NCBI GenBank assembly: GCA_949775045.1
Contig: OX459096.1
Span: forward strand, 30,021,475 to 30,085,474
DNA from: Metridium senile
Lineage: Eukaryota; Cnidaria; Anthozoa; Actiniaria; Metridiidae
Length of the DNA: 64,000 nucleotides
Direction of reading: 5' to 3'
The notes under the pieces were generated by a model. The model had not been told where the DNA came from, ran no database searches, and saw only the letters and a program-made list of their open reading frames with translations. The translations under genes were made by a program, and so were the position numbers. The stretch's first letter is position 1. The number at the start of each line of letters is the position of its first letter. This document shows positions 32,771 to 46,241 of this stretch, one piece after another.

Positions 32771-35700
32771 TATCCCAGTGTATCCCAGTGTATCCCTGTG
32801 TATCCCTGTGTATCCCAGTGTATCCCCGTGTATCCCAGTGTATCCCCGTGTATCCCTGTGTATCCCCCTGTATCCCAGTGTATCCCAGTGTATCCCCGTG
32901 TATCCCAGTGTATCCCTGTGCATCCCAGTGTATCCCTGTGTATCCCAGTGTATCCCCGTGTATCCCCGTGTATCCCTGTGTATCCCTGTGTATCCCAGTG
33001 TATCCCAGTGTATCCCAGTGTATCCCAGTGTATCCCAGTGTATCCCAGTGTATCCCAGTGTATCCCAGTGTATCCCCCTGTATCCCCTTGTATCCCAGTG
33101 TATCCCAGTGTATCCCAGTGTATCCCTGTGTATCCAAGTGTATCCCCGTGTATCCCAGTGTATCCCAGTGTATCCCCGTGTATCCCAGTGTATCCCCGTG
33201 TATCCCAGTGTATCCCAGTGTATCCCAGTGTATCCCAGTGTATCCCAGTGTATCCCAGTGTATCCCCGTGTATCCCTGTGTATCCCCCTGTATCCCCTTG
33301 TATCCCTGTGTATCCCAGTGTATCCCAGTGTATCCCAGTGTATCCCCCTGTATCCCCCTGTATCCCAGTGTATCCCAGTGTATCCCAGTGTATCCCTGTG
33401 TATCCCTGTGTATCCTCTTGTATCCCAGTGTATCCCTGTGTATCCCCCGGTATCCCAGTGTATCCCCCTGTATCCCCTTGTATCCCAGTGTATCCCAGTG
33501 TATCCCAGTGTATCCCACAGCTTCCCTGTGTATCCCTGTGTATCCCAGTGTATCCCTGTGTATCCCTGTGTATCCCACTGTATCCCAGTGTATCCTCTTG
33601 TATCCCAGTGTATCCCTGTGTATCCCCCGGTATCCCAGTGTATCCCAGTGTATCCCCTTGTATCCCAGTGTATCCCAGTGTATCCCAGTGTATCCCACAG
33701 CTTCCCTGTGTATCCCTGTGTATCCCAGTGTATCCCTGTGTATCCCTGTGTATCCCATTGTATCCCCCTGTATCCCCTTGTATCCCAGTGTATCCCAGTG
33801 TATCCCTGTGTATCCCTGTGTATCCCAGTGTATCCCCGTGTATCCCAGTGTATCCCCGTGTATCCCTGTGTATCCCCCTGTATCCCAGTGTATCCCAGTG
33901 TATCCCCGTGTATCCCAGTGTATCCCTGTGCATCCCAGTGTATCCCTGTGTATCCCAGTGTATCCCCGTGTATCCCCGTGTATCCCTGTGTATCCCTGTG
34001 TATCCCAGTGTATCCCAGTGTATCCCAGTGTATCCCAGTGTATCCCAGTGTATCCCAGTGTATCCCAGTGTATCCCAGTGTATCCCCCTGTATCCCCTTG
34101 TATCCCAGTGTATCCCAGTGTATCCCAGTGTATCCCTGTGTATCCAAGTGTATCCCCGTGTATCCCAGTGTATCCCAGTGTATCCCAGTGTATCCCCGTG
34201 TATCCCATTGCATCCCTGTGTATCCCCGTGTATCCCAGTGTATCCCCTTATATCCCCGTGTATCCCTGTGCATCCCATTGCATCCCATTGCATCCCAGTG
34301 TATCCCCGTATATCCCAGTGTATCCCCTTGTATCCCCGTGTATCCCCGTATATCCCAGTGTATCCCCTTGTATCCCCGTGTATCCCTGTGCATCCCATTG
34401 TATCCCTGTGTATCCCCGTGTATCCCCTTGTATCCCCTTGTATCCCCGTGTATCCCTGTGCATCCCATTGCATCCCTGTGTATCCCAGTGTATCCCCGTA
34501 TATCCCAGTGTATCCCCTTGTATCCCCGTATATCCCCGTATATCCCAGTGTATCCCCTTGTATCCCCGTGTATCCCTGTGCATCCCATTGTATCCCTGTG
34601 TATCCCCGTGTATCCCCTAGTATCCCCTAGTATCCCCGTGTATCCCCGTGTATCTCAGTGTATCCCCGTGTATCCCCGTGTATCCCTGTGTATCCTCTTG
34701 TATCCCTGTGTATCCCAGTGTATCCCCGTGTATCCCAGTGTATCCCCGTGTATCCCAGTGTATCCCAGTGTATCCCAGTGTATCCCAGTGTATCCCAGTG
34801 TATCCCAGTGTATCCCAGTGTATCCCCGTGTATCCCTGTGTATCCCCCTGTATCCCCTTGTATCCCTGTGTATCCCAGTGTATCCCAGTGTATCCCAGTG
34901 TATCCCCCTGTATCCCCCTGTATCCCAGTGTATCCCAGTGTATCCCAGTGTATCCCTGTGTATCCCTGTGTATCCTCTTGTATCCCAGTGTATCCCTGTG
35001 TAACCCCCGGTATCCCAGTGTATCCCCCTGTATCCCCTTGTATCCCAGTGTATCCCAGTGTATCCCAGTGTATCCCACAGCTTCCCTGTGTATCCCTGTG
35101 TATCCCAGTGTATCCCTGTGTATCCCTGTGTATCCCACTGTATCCCAGTGTATCCTCTTGTATCCCAGTGTATCCCTGTGTATCCCCCGGTATCCCAGTG
35201 TATCCCAGTGTATCCCCTTGTATCCCAGTGTATCCCAGTGTATCCCAGTGTATCCCACAGCTTCCCTGTGTATCCCTGTGTATCCCAGTGTATCCCTGTG
35301 TATCCCTGTGTATCCCATTGTATCCCCCTGTATCCCCTTGTATCCCAGTGTATCCCAGTGTATCCCTGTGTATCCCTGTGTATCCCAGTGTATCCCCGTG
35401 TATCCCCGTGTATCCCCGTGTATCCCCGTGTATCCCCCTGTATCCCCTTGTATCCCAGTGTATCCCAGTGTATCCCAGTGTATCCCAGTGTATCCCTGTG
35501 TATCCCAGTGTATCCCAGTGTATCCCAGTGTATCCCCCTGTATCCCCTTGTATCCCCGTGTATCCCCGTGTATCCCCGTGTATCCCAGTGTATCCCAGTG
35601 TATCCCCGTGTATCCCCGTGTATCCCCGTGTATCCCCGTGTATCCCAGTGTATCCCAGTGTATCCCCGTGTATCCCCTAGTATCCCCCTGTATCCCAGTG

Positions 35701-37759
35701 TATCCCAGTGTATCCCCGTGTATCCCAGTGTATCCCTGTGCATCCCAGTGTATCCCTGTGTATCCCAGTGTATCCCCGTGTATCCCCGTGTATCCCTGTG
35801 TATCCCTGTGTATCCCAGTGTATCCCAGTGTATCCCAGTGTATCCCAGTGTATCCCAGTGTATCCCAGTGTATCCCAGTGTATCCCCCTGTATCCCCTTG
35901 TATCCCAGTGTATCCCAGTGTATCCCAGTGTATCCCTGTGTATCCAAGTGTATCCCCGTGTATCCCAGTGTATCCCAGTGTATCCCAGTGTATCCCCGTG
36001 TATCCCATTGCATCCCTGTGTATCCCAGTGTATCCCTGTGTATCCAAGTGTATCCCCGTGTATCCCAGTGTATCCCAGTGTATCCCAGTGTATCCCCGTG
36101 TATCCCATTGCATCCCTGTGTATCCCAGTGTATCCCAGTGTATCCCCTTGTATCCCCGTGTATCCCTGTGCATCCCATTGCATCCCTGTGTATCCCAGTG
36201 TATCCCCGTATATCCCAGTGTATCCCCGTGTATCCCTGTGTATCCCCGTATATCCCAGTGTATCCCCTTGTATCCCCGTATATCCCCGTATATCCCAGTG
36301 TATCCCCTTGTATCCCCGTGTATCCCTGTGCATCCCATTGTATCCCTGTGTATCCCCGTGTATCCCCTAGTATCCCCGTGTATCCCCGTGTATCCCCGTG
36401 TATCCCAGTGTATCCCCGTGTATCCCCGTGTATCCCTGTGTATCCTCTTGTATCCCTGTGTATCCCAGTGTATCCCCGTGTATCCCAGTGTATCCCCGTG
36501 TATCCCAGTGTATCCCAGTGTATCCCTGTGTATCCCAGTGTATCCCAGTGTATCCCAGTGTATCTCCGTGTATCCCTGTGTATCCCCCTGTATCCCCTTG
36601 TATCCCTGTGTATCCCAGTGTATCCCAGTGTATCCCAGTGTATCCCCCTGTATCCCCCTGTATCCCAGTGTATCCCAGTGTATCCCAGTGTATCCCTGTG
36701 TATCCCTGTGTATCCTCTTGTATCCCAGTGTATCCCTGTGTATCCCCCTGTATCCCCCTGTATCCCAGTGTATCCCAGTGTATCCCAGTGTATCCCTGTG
36801 TATCCCTGTGTATCCCCGTGTATCCCCGTGTATCCCAGTGTATCCCCGTGTATCCCCGTGTATCCCTGTGTATCCTCTTGTATCCCTGTGTATCCCAGTG
36901 TATCCCCGTGTATCCCAGTGTATCCCCGTGTATCCCAGTGTATCCCAGTGTATCCCTGTGTATCCCAGTGTATCCCAGTGTATCCCAGTGTATCCCCGTG
37001 TATCCCTGTGTATCCCCCTGTATCCCCTTGTATCCCTGTGTATCCCAGTGTATCCCAGTGTATCCCAGTGTATCCCCCTGTATCCCCCTGTATCCCAGTG
37101 TATCCCAGTGTATCCCAGTGTATCCCAGTGTATCCCTGTGTATCCCTGTGTATCCTCTTGTATCCCAGTGTATCCCTGTGTATCCCCCTGTATCCCCCTG
37201 TATCCCAGTGTATCCCAGTGTATCCCAGTGTATCCCTGTGTATCCCTGTGTATCCTCTTGTATCCCAGTGTATCCCTGTGTATCCCCCGGTATCCCAGTG
37301 TATCCCCCTGTATCCCCTTGTATCCCAGTGTATCCCAGTGTATCCCAGTGTATCCCACAGCTTCCCTGTGTATCCCTGTGTATCCCAGTGTATCCCTGTG
37401 TATCCCTGTGTATCCCACTGTATCCCAGTGTATCCTCTTGTATCCCAGTGTATCCCTGTGTATCCCCCGGTATCCCAGTGTATCCCAGTGTATCCCCTTG
37501 TATCCCAGTGTATCCCAGTGTATCCCAGTGTATCCCACAGCTTCCCTGTGTATCCCTGTGTATCCCAGTGTATCCCTGTGTATCCCTGTGTATCCCATTG
37601 TATCCCCCTGTATCCCCTTGTATCCCAGTGTATCCCAGTGTATCCCTGTGTATCCCTGTGTATCCCAGTGTATCCCCGTGTATCCCCGTGTATCCCCGTG
37701 TATCCCCCTGTATCCCCCTGTATCCCCTTGTATCCCAGTGTATCCCAGTGTATCCCAGT

Positions 37760-39987
37760 ACAGATACACTGGGATACACAGGGATACACAGGGATACACG
37801 GGGATACACGGGGATACACTGGGATACACAGGGATACACTGGGATGCACAGGGATACACTGGGATACACGGGGATACACTGGGATACACTGGGATACAGG
37901 GGGATACACAGGGATACACGGGGATACACTGGGATACAAGGGGATACAGGGGGATACACTGGGATACACTGGGATACACTGGGATACACAGGGATACACT
38001 GGGATACACTGGGATACACTGGGATACACTGGGATACAAGGGGATACAGGGGGATACAGGGGGATACACGGGGATACACGGGGATACACTGGGATACACA
38101 GGGATACACAGGGATACACTGGGATACACTGGGATACAAGGGGATACAGGGGGATACAATGGGATACACAGGGATACACAGGGATACACTGGGATACACA
38201 GGGATACACAGGGAAGCTGTGGGATACACTGGGATACACTGGGATACAAGGGGATACATTGGGATACACTGGGATACCGGGGGATACACAGGGATACACT
38301 GGGATACAAGAGGATACACTGGGATACAGTGGGATACACAGGGATACACAGGGATACACTGGGATACACAGGGATACACAGGGAAGCTGTGGGATACACT
38401 GGGATACACTGGGATACACTGGGATACACTGGGATACAAGGGGATACAGGGGGATACACTGGGATACCGGGGGATACACAGGGATACACTGGGATACAAG
38501 AGGATACACAGGGATACACAGGGATACACTGGGATACACTGGGATACACTGGGATACAGGGGGATACAGGGGGATACACTGGGATACACTGGGATACACT
38601 GGGATACACAGGGATACAAGGGGATACAGGGGGATACACAGGGATACACGGGGATACACTGGGATACACTGGGATACACTGGGATACACTGGGATACACT
38701 GGGATACACTGGGATACACGGGGATACACTGGGATACACGGGGATACACTGGGATACACAGGGATACAAGAGGATACACAGGGATACACGGGGATACACG
38801 GGGATACACTGGGATACACGGGGATACACGGGGATACACGGGGATACTAGGGGATACTAGGGGATACACAGGGATACAATGGGATGCACAGGGATACACG
38901 GGGATACAAGGGGATACACTGGGATATACGGGGATATACGGGGATACAAGGGGATACACTGGGATATACGGGGATACACTGGGATACACAGGGATGCAAT
39001 GGGATGCACAGGGATACACGGGGATACAAGGGGATACAAGGGGATACACGGGGATACACAGGGATACAATGGGATGCACAGGGATACACGGGGATACAAG
39101 GGGATACACTGGGATATACGGGGATACACGGGGATACAAGGGGATACACTGGGATATACGGGGATGCAATGGGATGCAATGGGATGCAATGGGATGCACA
39201 GGGATACACGGGGATACAAGGGGATACACTGGGATACACGGGGATACACAGGGATGCAATGGGATACACGGGGATACACTGGGATACACTGGGATACACT
39301 GGGATACACGGGGATACACTTGGATACACAGGGATACACTGGGATACACTGGGATACACTGGGATACAAGGGGATACAGGGGGATACACTGGGATACACT
39401 GGGATACACTGGGATACACTGGGATACACTGGGATACACTGGGATACACTGGGATACACTGGGATACACTGGGATACACAGGGATACACAGGGATACACG
39501 GGGATACACGGGGATACACTGGGATACACAGGGATACACTGGGATGCACAGGGATACACTGGGATACACGGGGATACACTGGGATACACTGGGATACAGG
39601 GGGATACACAGGGATACACGGGGATACACTGGGATACACGGGGATACACTGGGATACACAGGGATACACAGGGATACACTGGGATACACTGGGATACAAG
39701 GGGATACAGGGGGATACAATGGGATACACAGGGATACACAGGGATACACTGGGATACACAGGGATACACAGGGAAGCTGTGGGATACACTGGGATACACT
39801 GGGATACACTGGGATACAAGGGGATACACTGGGATACACTGGGATACCGGGGGATACACAGGAATACACTGGGATACAAGAGGATACACTGGGATACAGT
39901 GGGATACACAGGGATACACAGGGATACACTGGGATACACAGGGATACACAGGGAAGCTGTGGGATACACTGGGATACACTGGGATAC
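37760..39987 (-). repeat. Internal inverted segment of the left array
   Basis: At about 37760 the unit switches from GTATCCCAGT to its reverse complement, GGGATACACT, and at about 39987 it switches back. The inverted part contains the higher-order blocks in reversed order, including two reversed CACAGCTTCCCTGTG pairs and the CTAGTATCCCCTAG marker (about 38840, matching 34612). Both breakpoints fall inside the array, with no foreign DNA. Confidence 0.95.
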
Positions 39988-42900
39988 CCTGTGTATCCTC
40001 TTGTATCCCTGTGTATCCCAGTGTATCCCCGTGTATCCCAGTGTATCCCCGTGTATCCCAGTGTATCCCAGTGTATCCCAGTGTATCCCAGTGTATCCCA
40101 GTGTATCCCAGTGTATCCCAGTGTATCCCCCTGTATCCCCCTGTATCCCCTTGTATCCCTGTGTATCCCAGTGTATCCCAGTGTATCCCAGTGTATCCCC
40201 CTGTATCCCCCTGTATCCCAGTGTATCCCAGTGTATCCCAGTGTATCCCTGTGTATCCCTGTGTATCCTCTTGTATCCCAGTGTATCCCTGTGTATCCCC
40301 CGGTATCCCAGTGTATCCCCCTGTATCCCCTTGTATCCCAGTGTATCCCAGTGTATCCCTGTGTATCCCAGTGTATCCCAGTGTATCCCAGTGTATCCCA
40401 GTGTATCCCAGTGTATCCCAGTGTATCCCCCTGTATCCCCTTGTATCCCAGTGTATCCCAGTGTATCCCAGTGTATCCCTGTGTATCCAAGTGTATCCCC
40501 GTGTATCCCAGTGTATCCCAGTGTATCCCAGTGTATCCCCGTGTATCCCATTGCATCCCTGTGTATCCCCGTGTATCCCAGTGTATCCCCTTGTATCCCC
40601 GTGTATCCCTGTGCATCCCATTGCATCCCTGTGTATCCCAGTGTATCCCCGTATATCCCAGTGTATCCCCTTGTATCCCCGTGTATCCCCGTATATCCCA
40701 GTGTATCCCCTTGTATCCCCGTGTATCCCTGTGCATCCCATTGTATCCCTGTGTATCCCCGTGTATCCCCTTGTATCCCCTTGTATCCCCGTGTATCCCT
40801 GTGCATCCCATTGCATCCCTGTGTATCCCAGTGTATCCCCGTATATCCCAGTGTATCCCCTTGTATCCCCGTATATCCCCGTATATCCCAGTGTATCCCC
40901 TTGTATCCCCGTGTATCCCTGTGCATCCCATTGTATCCCTGTGTATCCCCGTGTATCCCCTAGTATCCCCGTGTATCCCCGTGTATCCCCGTGTATCCCA
41001 GTGTATCCCCGTGTATCCCCGTGTATCCCTGTGCATCCCATTGCATCCCTGTGTATCCCAGTGTATCCCCGTATATCCCCTAGTATCCCCGTGTATCCCC
41101 GTGTATCCCCGTGTATCCCAGTGTATCCCCGTGTATCCCCGTGTATCCCTGTGTATCCTCTTGTATCCCAGTGTATCCCTGTGTATCCCCCGGTATCCCA
41201 GTGTATCCCCTTGTATCCCAGTGTATCCCCGTGTATCCCTGTGTATCCCCCTGTATCCCAGTGTATCCCAGTGTATCCCCGTGTATCCCAGTGTATCCCT
41301 GTGCATCCCAGTGTATCCCTGTGTATCCCCGTGTATCCCCGTGTATCCCTGTGCATCCCATTGTATCCCTGTGTATCCCCGTGTATCCCCTTGTATCCCC
41401 TTGTATCCCCGTGTATCCCTGTGCATCCCATTGCATCCCTGTGTATCCCAGTGTATCCCCGTATATCCCAGTGTATCCCCTTGTATCCCCGTATATCCCC
41501 GTATATCCCAGTGTATCCCCTTGTATCCCCGTGTATCCCTGTGCATCCCATTGTATCCCTGTGTATCCCCTAGTATCCCCTAGTATCCCCGTGTATCCCC
41601 GTGTATCCCCGTGTATCCCAGTGTATCCCCGTGTATCCCCGTGTATCCCTGTGCATCCCATTGCATCCCTGTGTATCCCAGTGTATCCCCGTATATCCCC
41701 TAGTATCCCCGTGTATCCCCGTGTATCCCCGTGTATCCCAGTGTATCCCCGTGTATCCCCGTGTATCCCTGTGTATCCTCTTGTATCCCAGTGTATCCCT
41801 GTGTATCCCCCGGTATCCCAGTGTATCCCCTTGTATCCCAGTGTATCCCCGTGTATCCCTGTGTATCCCCCTGTATCCCAGTGTATCCCAGTGTATCCCC
41901 GTGTATCCCAGTGTATCCCTGTGCATCCCAGTGTATCCCTGTGTATCCCCGTGTATCCCCGTGTATCCCCGTGTATCCCTGTGTATCCCAGTGTATCCCA
42001 GTGTATCCCAGTGTATCCCAGTGTATCCCAGTGTATCCCAGTGTATCCCAGTGTATCCCAGTGTATCCCAGTGTATCCCAGTGTATCCCCCTGTATCTCC
42101 TTGTATCCCAGTGTATCCCAGTGTATCCCAGTGTATCCCTGTGTATCCAAGTGTATCCCCGTGTATCCCAGTGTATCCCAGTGTATCCCCGTGTATCCCA
42201 TTGCATCCCTGTGTATCCCAGTGTATCCCAGTGTATCCCCTTGTATCCCCGTGTATCCCTGTGCATCCCATTGCATCCCTGTGTATCCCAGTGTATCCCC
42301 GTATATCCCAGTGTATCCCCGTGTATCCCTGTGTATCCCCCTGTATCCCCTTGTATCCCTGTGTATCCCAGTGTATCCCAGTGTATCCCAGTGTATCCCC
42401 CTGTATCCCCTCTGTATCCCAGTGTATCCCAGTGTATCCCAGTGTATCCCTGTGTATCCCTGTGTATCCTCTTGTATCCCAGTGTATCCCTGTGTATCCC
42501 CCGGTATCCCAGTGTATCCCCCTGTATCCCCTTGTATCCCAGTGTATCCCAGTGTATCCCAGTGTATCCCACAGCTTCCCTGTGTATCCCTGTGTATCCC
42601 AGTGTATCCCTGTGTATCCCTGTGTATCCCACTGTATCCCAGTGTATCCTCTTGTATCCCAGTGTATCCCTGTGTATCCCCCGGTATCCCAGTGTATCCC
42701 AGTGTATCCCCTTGTATCCCAGTGTATCCCAGTGTATCCCAGTGTATCCCACAGCTTCCCTGTGTATCCCTGTGTATCCCAGTGTATCCCTGTGTATCCC
42801 TGTGTATCCCATTGTATCCCCCTGTATCCCCTTGTATCCCAGTGTATCCCAGTGTATCCCTGTGTATCCCTGTGTATCCCAGTGTATCCCCGTGTATCCC

Positions 42901-44813
42901 CGTGTATCCCCGTGTATCCCCCTGTATCCCCCTGTATCCCCTTGTATCCCAGTGTATCCCAGTGTATCCCAGTGTATCCCTGTGTATCCCAGTGTATCCC
43001 AGTGTATCCCAGTGTATCCCCCTGTATCCCCTTGTATCCCAGTGTATCCCCGTGTATCCCTGTGTATCCCCCTGTATCCCAGTGTATCCCAGTGTATCCC
43101 CGTGTATCCCAGTGTATCCCTGTGCATCCCAGTGTATCCCTGTGTATCCCAGTGTATCCCCGTGTATCCCCGTGTATCCCTGTGTATCCCTGTGTATCCC
43201 AGTGTATCCCAGTGTATCCCAGTGTATCCCAGTGTATCCCAGTGTATCCCAGTGTATCCCAGTGTATCCCAGTGTATCCCAGTGTATCCCAGTGTATCCC
43301 CCTGTATCCCCTTGTATCCCAGTGTATCCCAGTGTATCCCAGTGTATCCAAGTGTATCCAAGTGTATCCCCGTGTATCCCAGTGTATCCCAGTGTATCCC
43401 AGTGTATCCCCGTGTATCCCATTGCATCCCTGTGTATCCCCGTGTATCCCAGTGTATCCCCTTGTATCCCCGTGTATCCCTGTGCATCCCATTGCATCCC
43501 TGTGTATCCCAGTGTATCCCCGTATATCCCAGTGTATCCCCTTGTATCCCCGTGTATCCCCGTATATCCCAGTGTATCCCCTTGTATCCCCGTGTATCCC
43601 TGTGCATCCCATTGTATCCCTGTGTATCCCCGTGTATCCCCTTGTATCCCCTTGTATCCCCGTGTATCCCTGTGCATCCCATTGCATCCCTGTGTATCCC
43701 AGTGTATCCCCGTATATCCCAGTGTATCCCCTTGTATCCCCGTATATCCCCGTATATCCCAGTGTATCCCCTTGTATCCCCGTGTATCCCTGTGTATCCC
43801 ATTGTATCCCTGTGTATCCCCGTGTATCCCCTAGTATCCCCGTGTATCCCCGTGTATCCCCGTGTATCCCAGTGTATCCCCGTGTATCCCCGTGTATCCC
43901 TGTGTATCCTCTTGTATCCCAGTGTATCCCTGTGTATCCCCCGGTATCCCAGTGTATCCCCCTGTATCCCCTTGTATCCCAGTGTATCCCCGTGTATCCC
44001 TGTGTATCCCCCTGTAACCCAGTGTATCCCAGTGTATCCCCGTGTATCCCAGTGTATCCCTGTGCATCCCAGTGTATCCCTGTGTATCCCCGTGTATCCC
44101 CGTGTATCCCTGTGTATCCCTGTGTATCCCAGTGTATCCCAGTGTATCCCAGTGTATCCCAGTGTATCCCAGTGTATCCCAGTGTATCCCAGTGTGTCCC
44201 AGTGTATCCCCCTGTATCTCCTTGTATCCCAGTGTATCCCAGTGTATCCCAGTGTATCCCTGTGTATCCAAGTGTATCCCCGTGTATCCCAGTGTATCCC
44301 AGTGTATCCCAGTGTATCCCCGTGTATCCCATTGCATCCCTGTGTATCCCAGTGTATCCCAGTGTATCCCCTTGTATCCCCGTGTATCCCTGTGCATCCC
44401 ATTGCATCCCTGTGTATCCCAGTGTATCCCCGTATATCCCAGTGTATCCCCTTGTATCCCCGTGTATCCCCGTATATCCCAGTGTATCCCCTTGTATCCC
44501 CGTGTATCCCTGTGCATCCCATTGTATCCCTGTGTATCCCCGTGTATCCCCTTGTATCCCCGTGTATCCCCGTGTATCCCCGTGTATCCCCGTGTATCCC
44601 CGTGTATCCCAGTGTATCCCCGTGTATCCCAGTGTATCCCCGTGTATCCCCTTGAATCCCCGTGTATCCCCTTGTATCCCCGTGTAATGCATCACAGTGG
44701 ATCCAAATGCATCGCTGTGTATCCCTTTGCATCCCTGTACATCCCTATGTATCCTAATGCAGCCCATCTGTATCTTAGTGTGTCCCTGTGCATCCCACTG
44801 TATCCATGCGCCT

Positions 44814-45613
44814 CATAGCATATGTATGATGTCTATAGTACCAGTAATGTCCACAATAATTTAAGCCATCTGAAGGGTACACAATTCATCTTGTGTGGAC
44901 AATGAGTCATGTAAACCCAATTCATCTTGTGTGGACAATGACAAGTGAAATGTCTTATGTTTATACCCTATATTCAATACTATGAATTCAGTTGAGTTGT
45001 TACAGTTCTGTTGTTTATAATACCAATCATATAGAAATTCCCAATTTTTTAGGAGGTTTTCAATTTGATACATTAAATGTCAATGGAAGGGGAATATAGA
45101 GTATTAAAGTATCCAAGAGGGTGGTCATGTAATTTTGCCTTTATTTTGAAAGGGCTTGGTTATATTTATATACCTTCCCCCTGCTCTTATAAATGACAGC
45201 TCTCATATGAAGCATGTCGTTGTGAATTCAGTTTTCCTGTATAGTGACACTATAGTTGGCATTGATGAGAATTTCTTAGGCATTCTTAAGAATTACCATT
45301 TCTAACAGCTCCTCCAAAACTGATTCCCATGAATTCCCAACCAGTGCCAAAATATTTTTCATAGAAACATTTCATAGCACCAAAATGATATGAAATGTTT
45401 TCATAGGGTTGGATTTTCATAGTTCTAGTAAAAAAATATAGGACTATGAAAAATTTTCATAGCTTACTTCGAATTCATTAACCTTTGCAAGTTTCATAGC
45501 TGTTTCATACAAATGTAGGCATTGCAGTCTGTAACAGGTATATATTGAGGGAGTGAGGGAAATTCTGTTAGTGCCAGGCTTGTATAACCTAAATAATTTA
45601 TGTTCTCTACTAG
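44814..45613. other. Unique core of the transposon, left part
   Basis: Non-repetitive, AT-rich DNA. A 36-bp tandem duplication of AATTCATCTTGTGTGGACAA lies at 44883 and 44919. TTTCATAG-like words recur about seven times in 45355-45510. No upstream exon for the following CXC frame could be identified. Confidence 0.5.
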
Positions 45614-46241
45614 GTGTACATGTATCAAAAAGGGTGCTGGATGTACAAGAAGATGCAGATGTATATGTTGTAAAAACAGCTCATCACATACACAGAGTGT
45701 ACAATCTCCCTCGAAAGGCTGTAGATGTGGCATTTCAAACAAGGGGGACCCAACATACAAAGCCTGTATTGATTTGCCAACAAGGAAATCAAAATGTCCC
45801 TGTCTTTATCAGCAAAGTGGCTGCACAGATACTTGTCAGTGTAATAACTGCAATAATCACTATGGCAGTAATTCAGCATCAACTACGTATACTCCAAAGG
45901 GAAAAGCAAGAAGAAGAGCGAAGCATGACAATCTTCAGCGCTCCAAAGGTGTGGACTACTTATCTGAAAAAGGTTTTCAGGTAAAAGAAGGTCCATGGAC
46001 ATCACTAGAGACAGTCACTCTCTTAGTTATAATAGAAATCATTGAACTGAGTAATGTTCATTTAGACTGTAAAGCTATTTCTCAACTTTACAACTTTGTT
46101 GCTTGCTCAACCAAAGCAAGCGAAATAGGCCTCTCCATATCTTTTAAAAGTTATTTAAAAGTAGCGGGGAAATTATCTTTTCTAAAGTCAAAACATTTTG
46201 TATTTGAGTCTTTGATGGATTTGGATGTTTCAGATTCCTGA
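45614..46241 (+). CDS. CXC (cysteine-rich) domain protein, terminal exon, incomplete 5'
   Basis: An acceptor (TTCTCTACTAG) precedes a frame open to a stop at 46239-46241. The exon begins with the last base of a split codon, then a Cys-rich block: CTCIKKGAGCTRRCRCICC, then GCRCG...CPC...GCTDTCQCNNCNN. This spacing resembles tesmin/TSO1- and MSL2-type CXC modules, which bind zinc and DNA. A basic stretch (KGKARRRAKH) and a region GPWTSLETVTLLVIIEII of unknown fold follow. The ATG at 45600 would read across the acceptor, so I do not use it. No 5' exon is seen between the arrays. It could be a transposase remnant, captured cargo, or the end of a host gene. KDZ-type transposases are known to carry Cys-rich CxC modules, but I see no catalytic domain. 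Confidence 0.6.

Larger units (their letters stand above)
31871..44813 (+). repeat. Left subterminal satellite, 10-bp unit GTATCCCAGT, about 1,280 copies
   Basis: Units read GTATCCC followed by three variable bases; common forms are AGT, TGT, CGT, CCT and CTT, and rarer forms GCATCCCATT, GTATCCTCTT, GTATCCCCCG and ATATCCCAGT. The register is constant for kilobases. I found one 9-bp unit (near 32761) and one 11-bp unit (near 42403) outside the inversion breakpoints. The last about 120 bp (44690-44813) are degenerate. No stop codon occurs in the unit, so all six frames stay open with a 10-residue repeat (CIPVYPSVSQ on one strand, GYTGIHWDTL on the other); these frames are not genes. Confidence 0.97.

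Noticed and set aside
31871..44690. Telomere or interstitial telomeric repeat
   Set aside because: GGGATACACT differs from metazoan TTAGGG, lies within TIRs and is flanked by ordinary genes.
31871..44690. CRISPR-like array
   Set aside because: There are no spacers; units are contiguous 10-mers, and the genome is eukaryotic.
31819..44818. Very long open frames on both strands (up to about 2,300 codons) with repeats CIPVYPSVSQ and GYTGIHWDTL
   Set aside because: A 10-bp unit without a stop codon stays open in every frame and gives a 10-residue period. Frames of equal quality exist on both strands and cross the inversion. No unique domain, splice signal or start context supports a protein.
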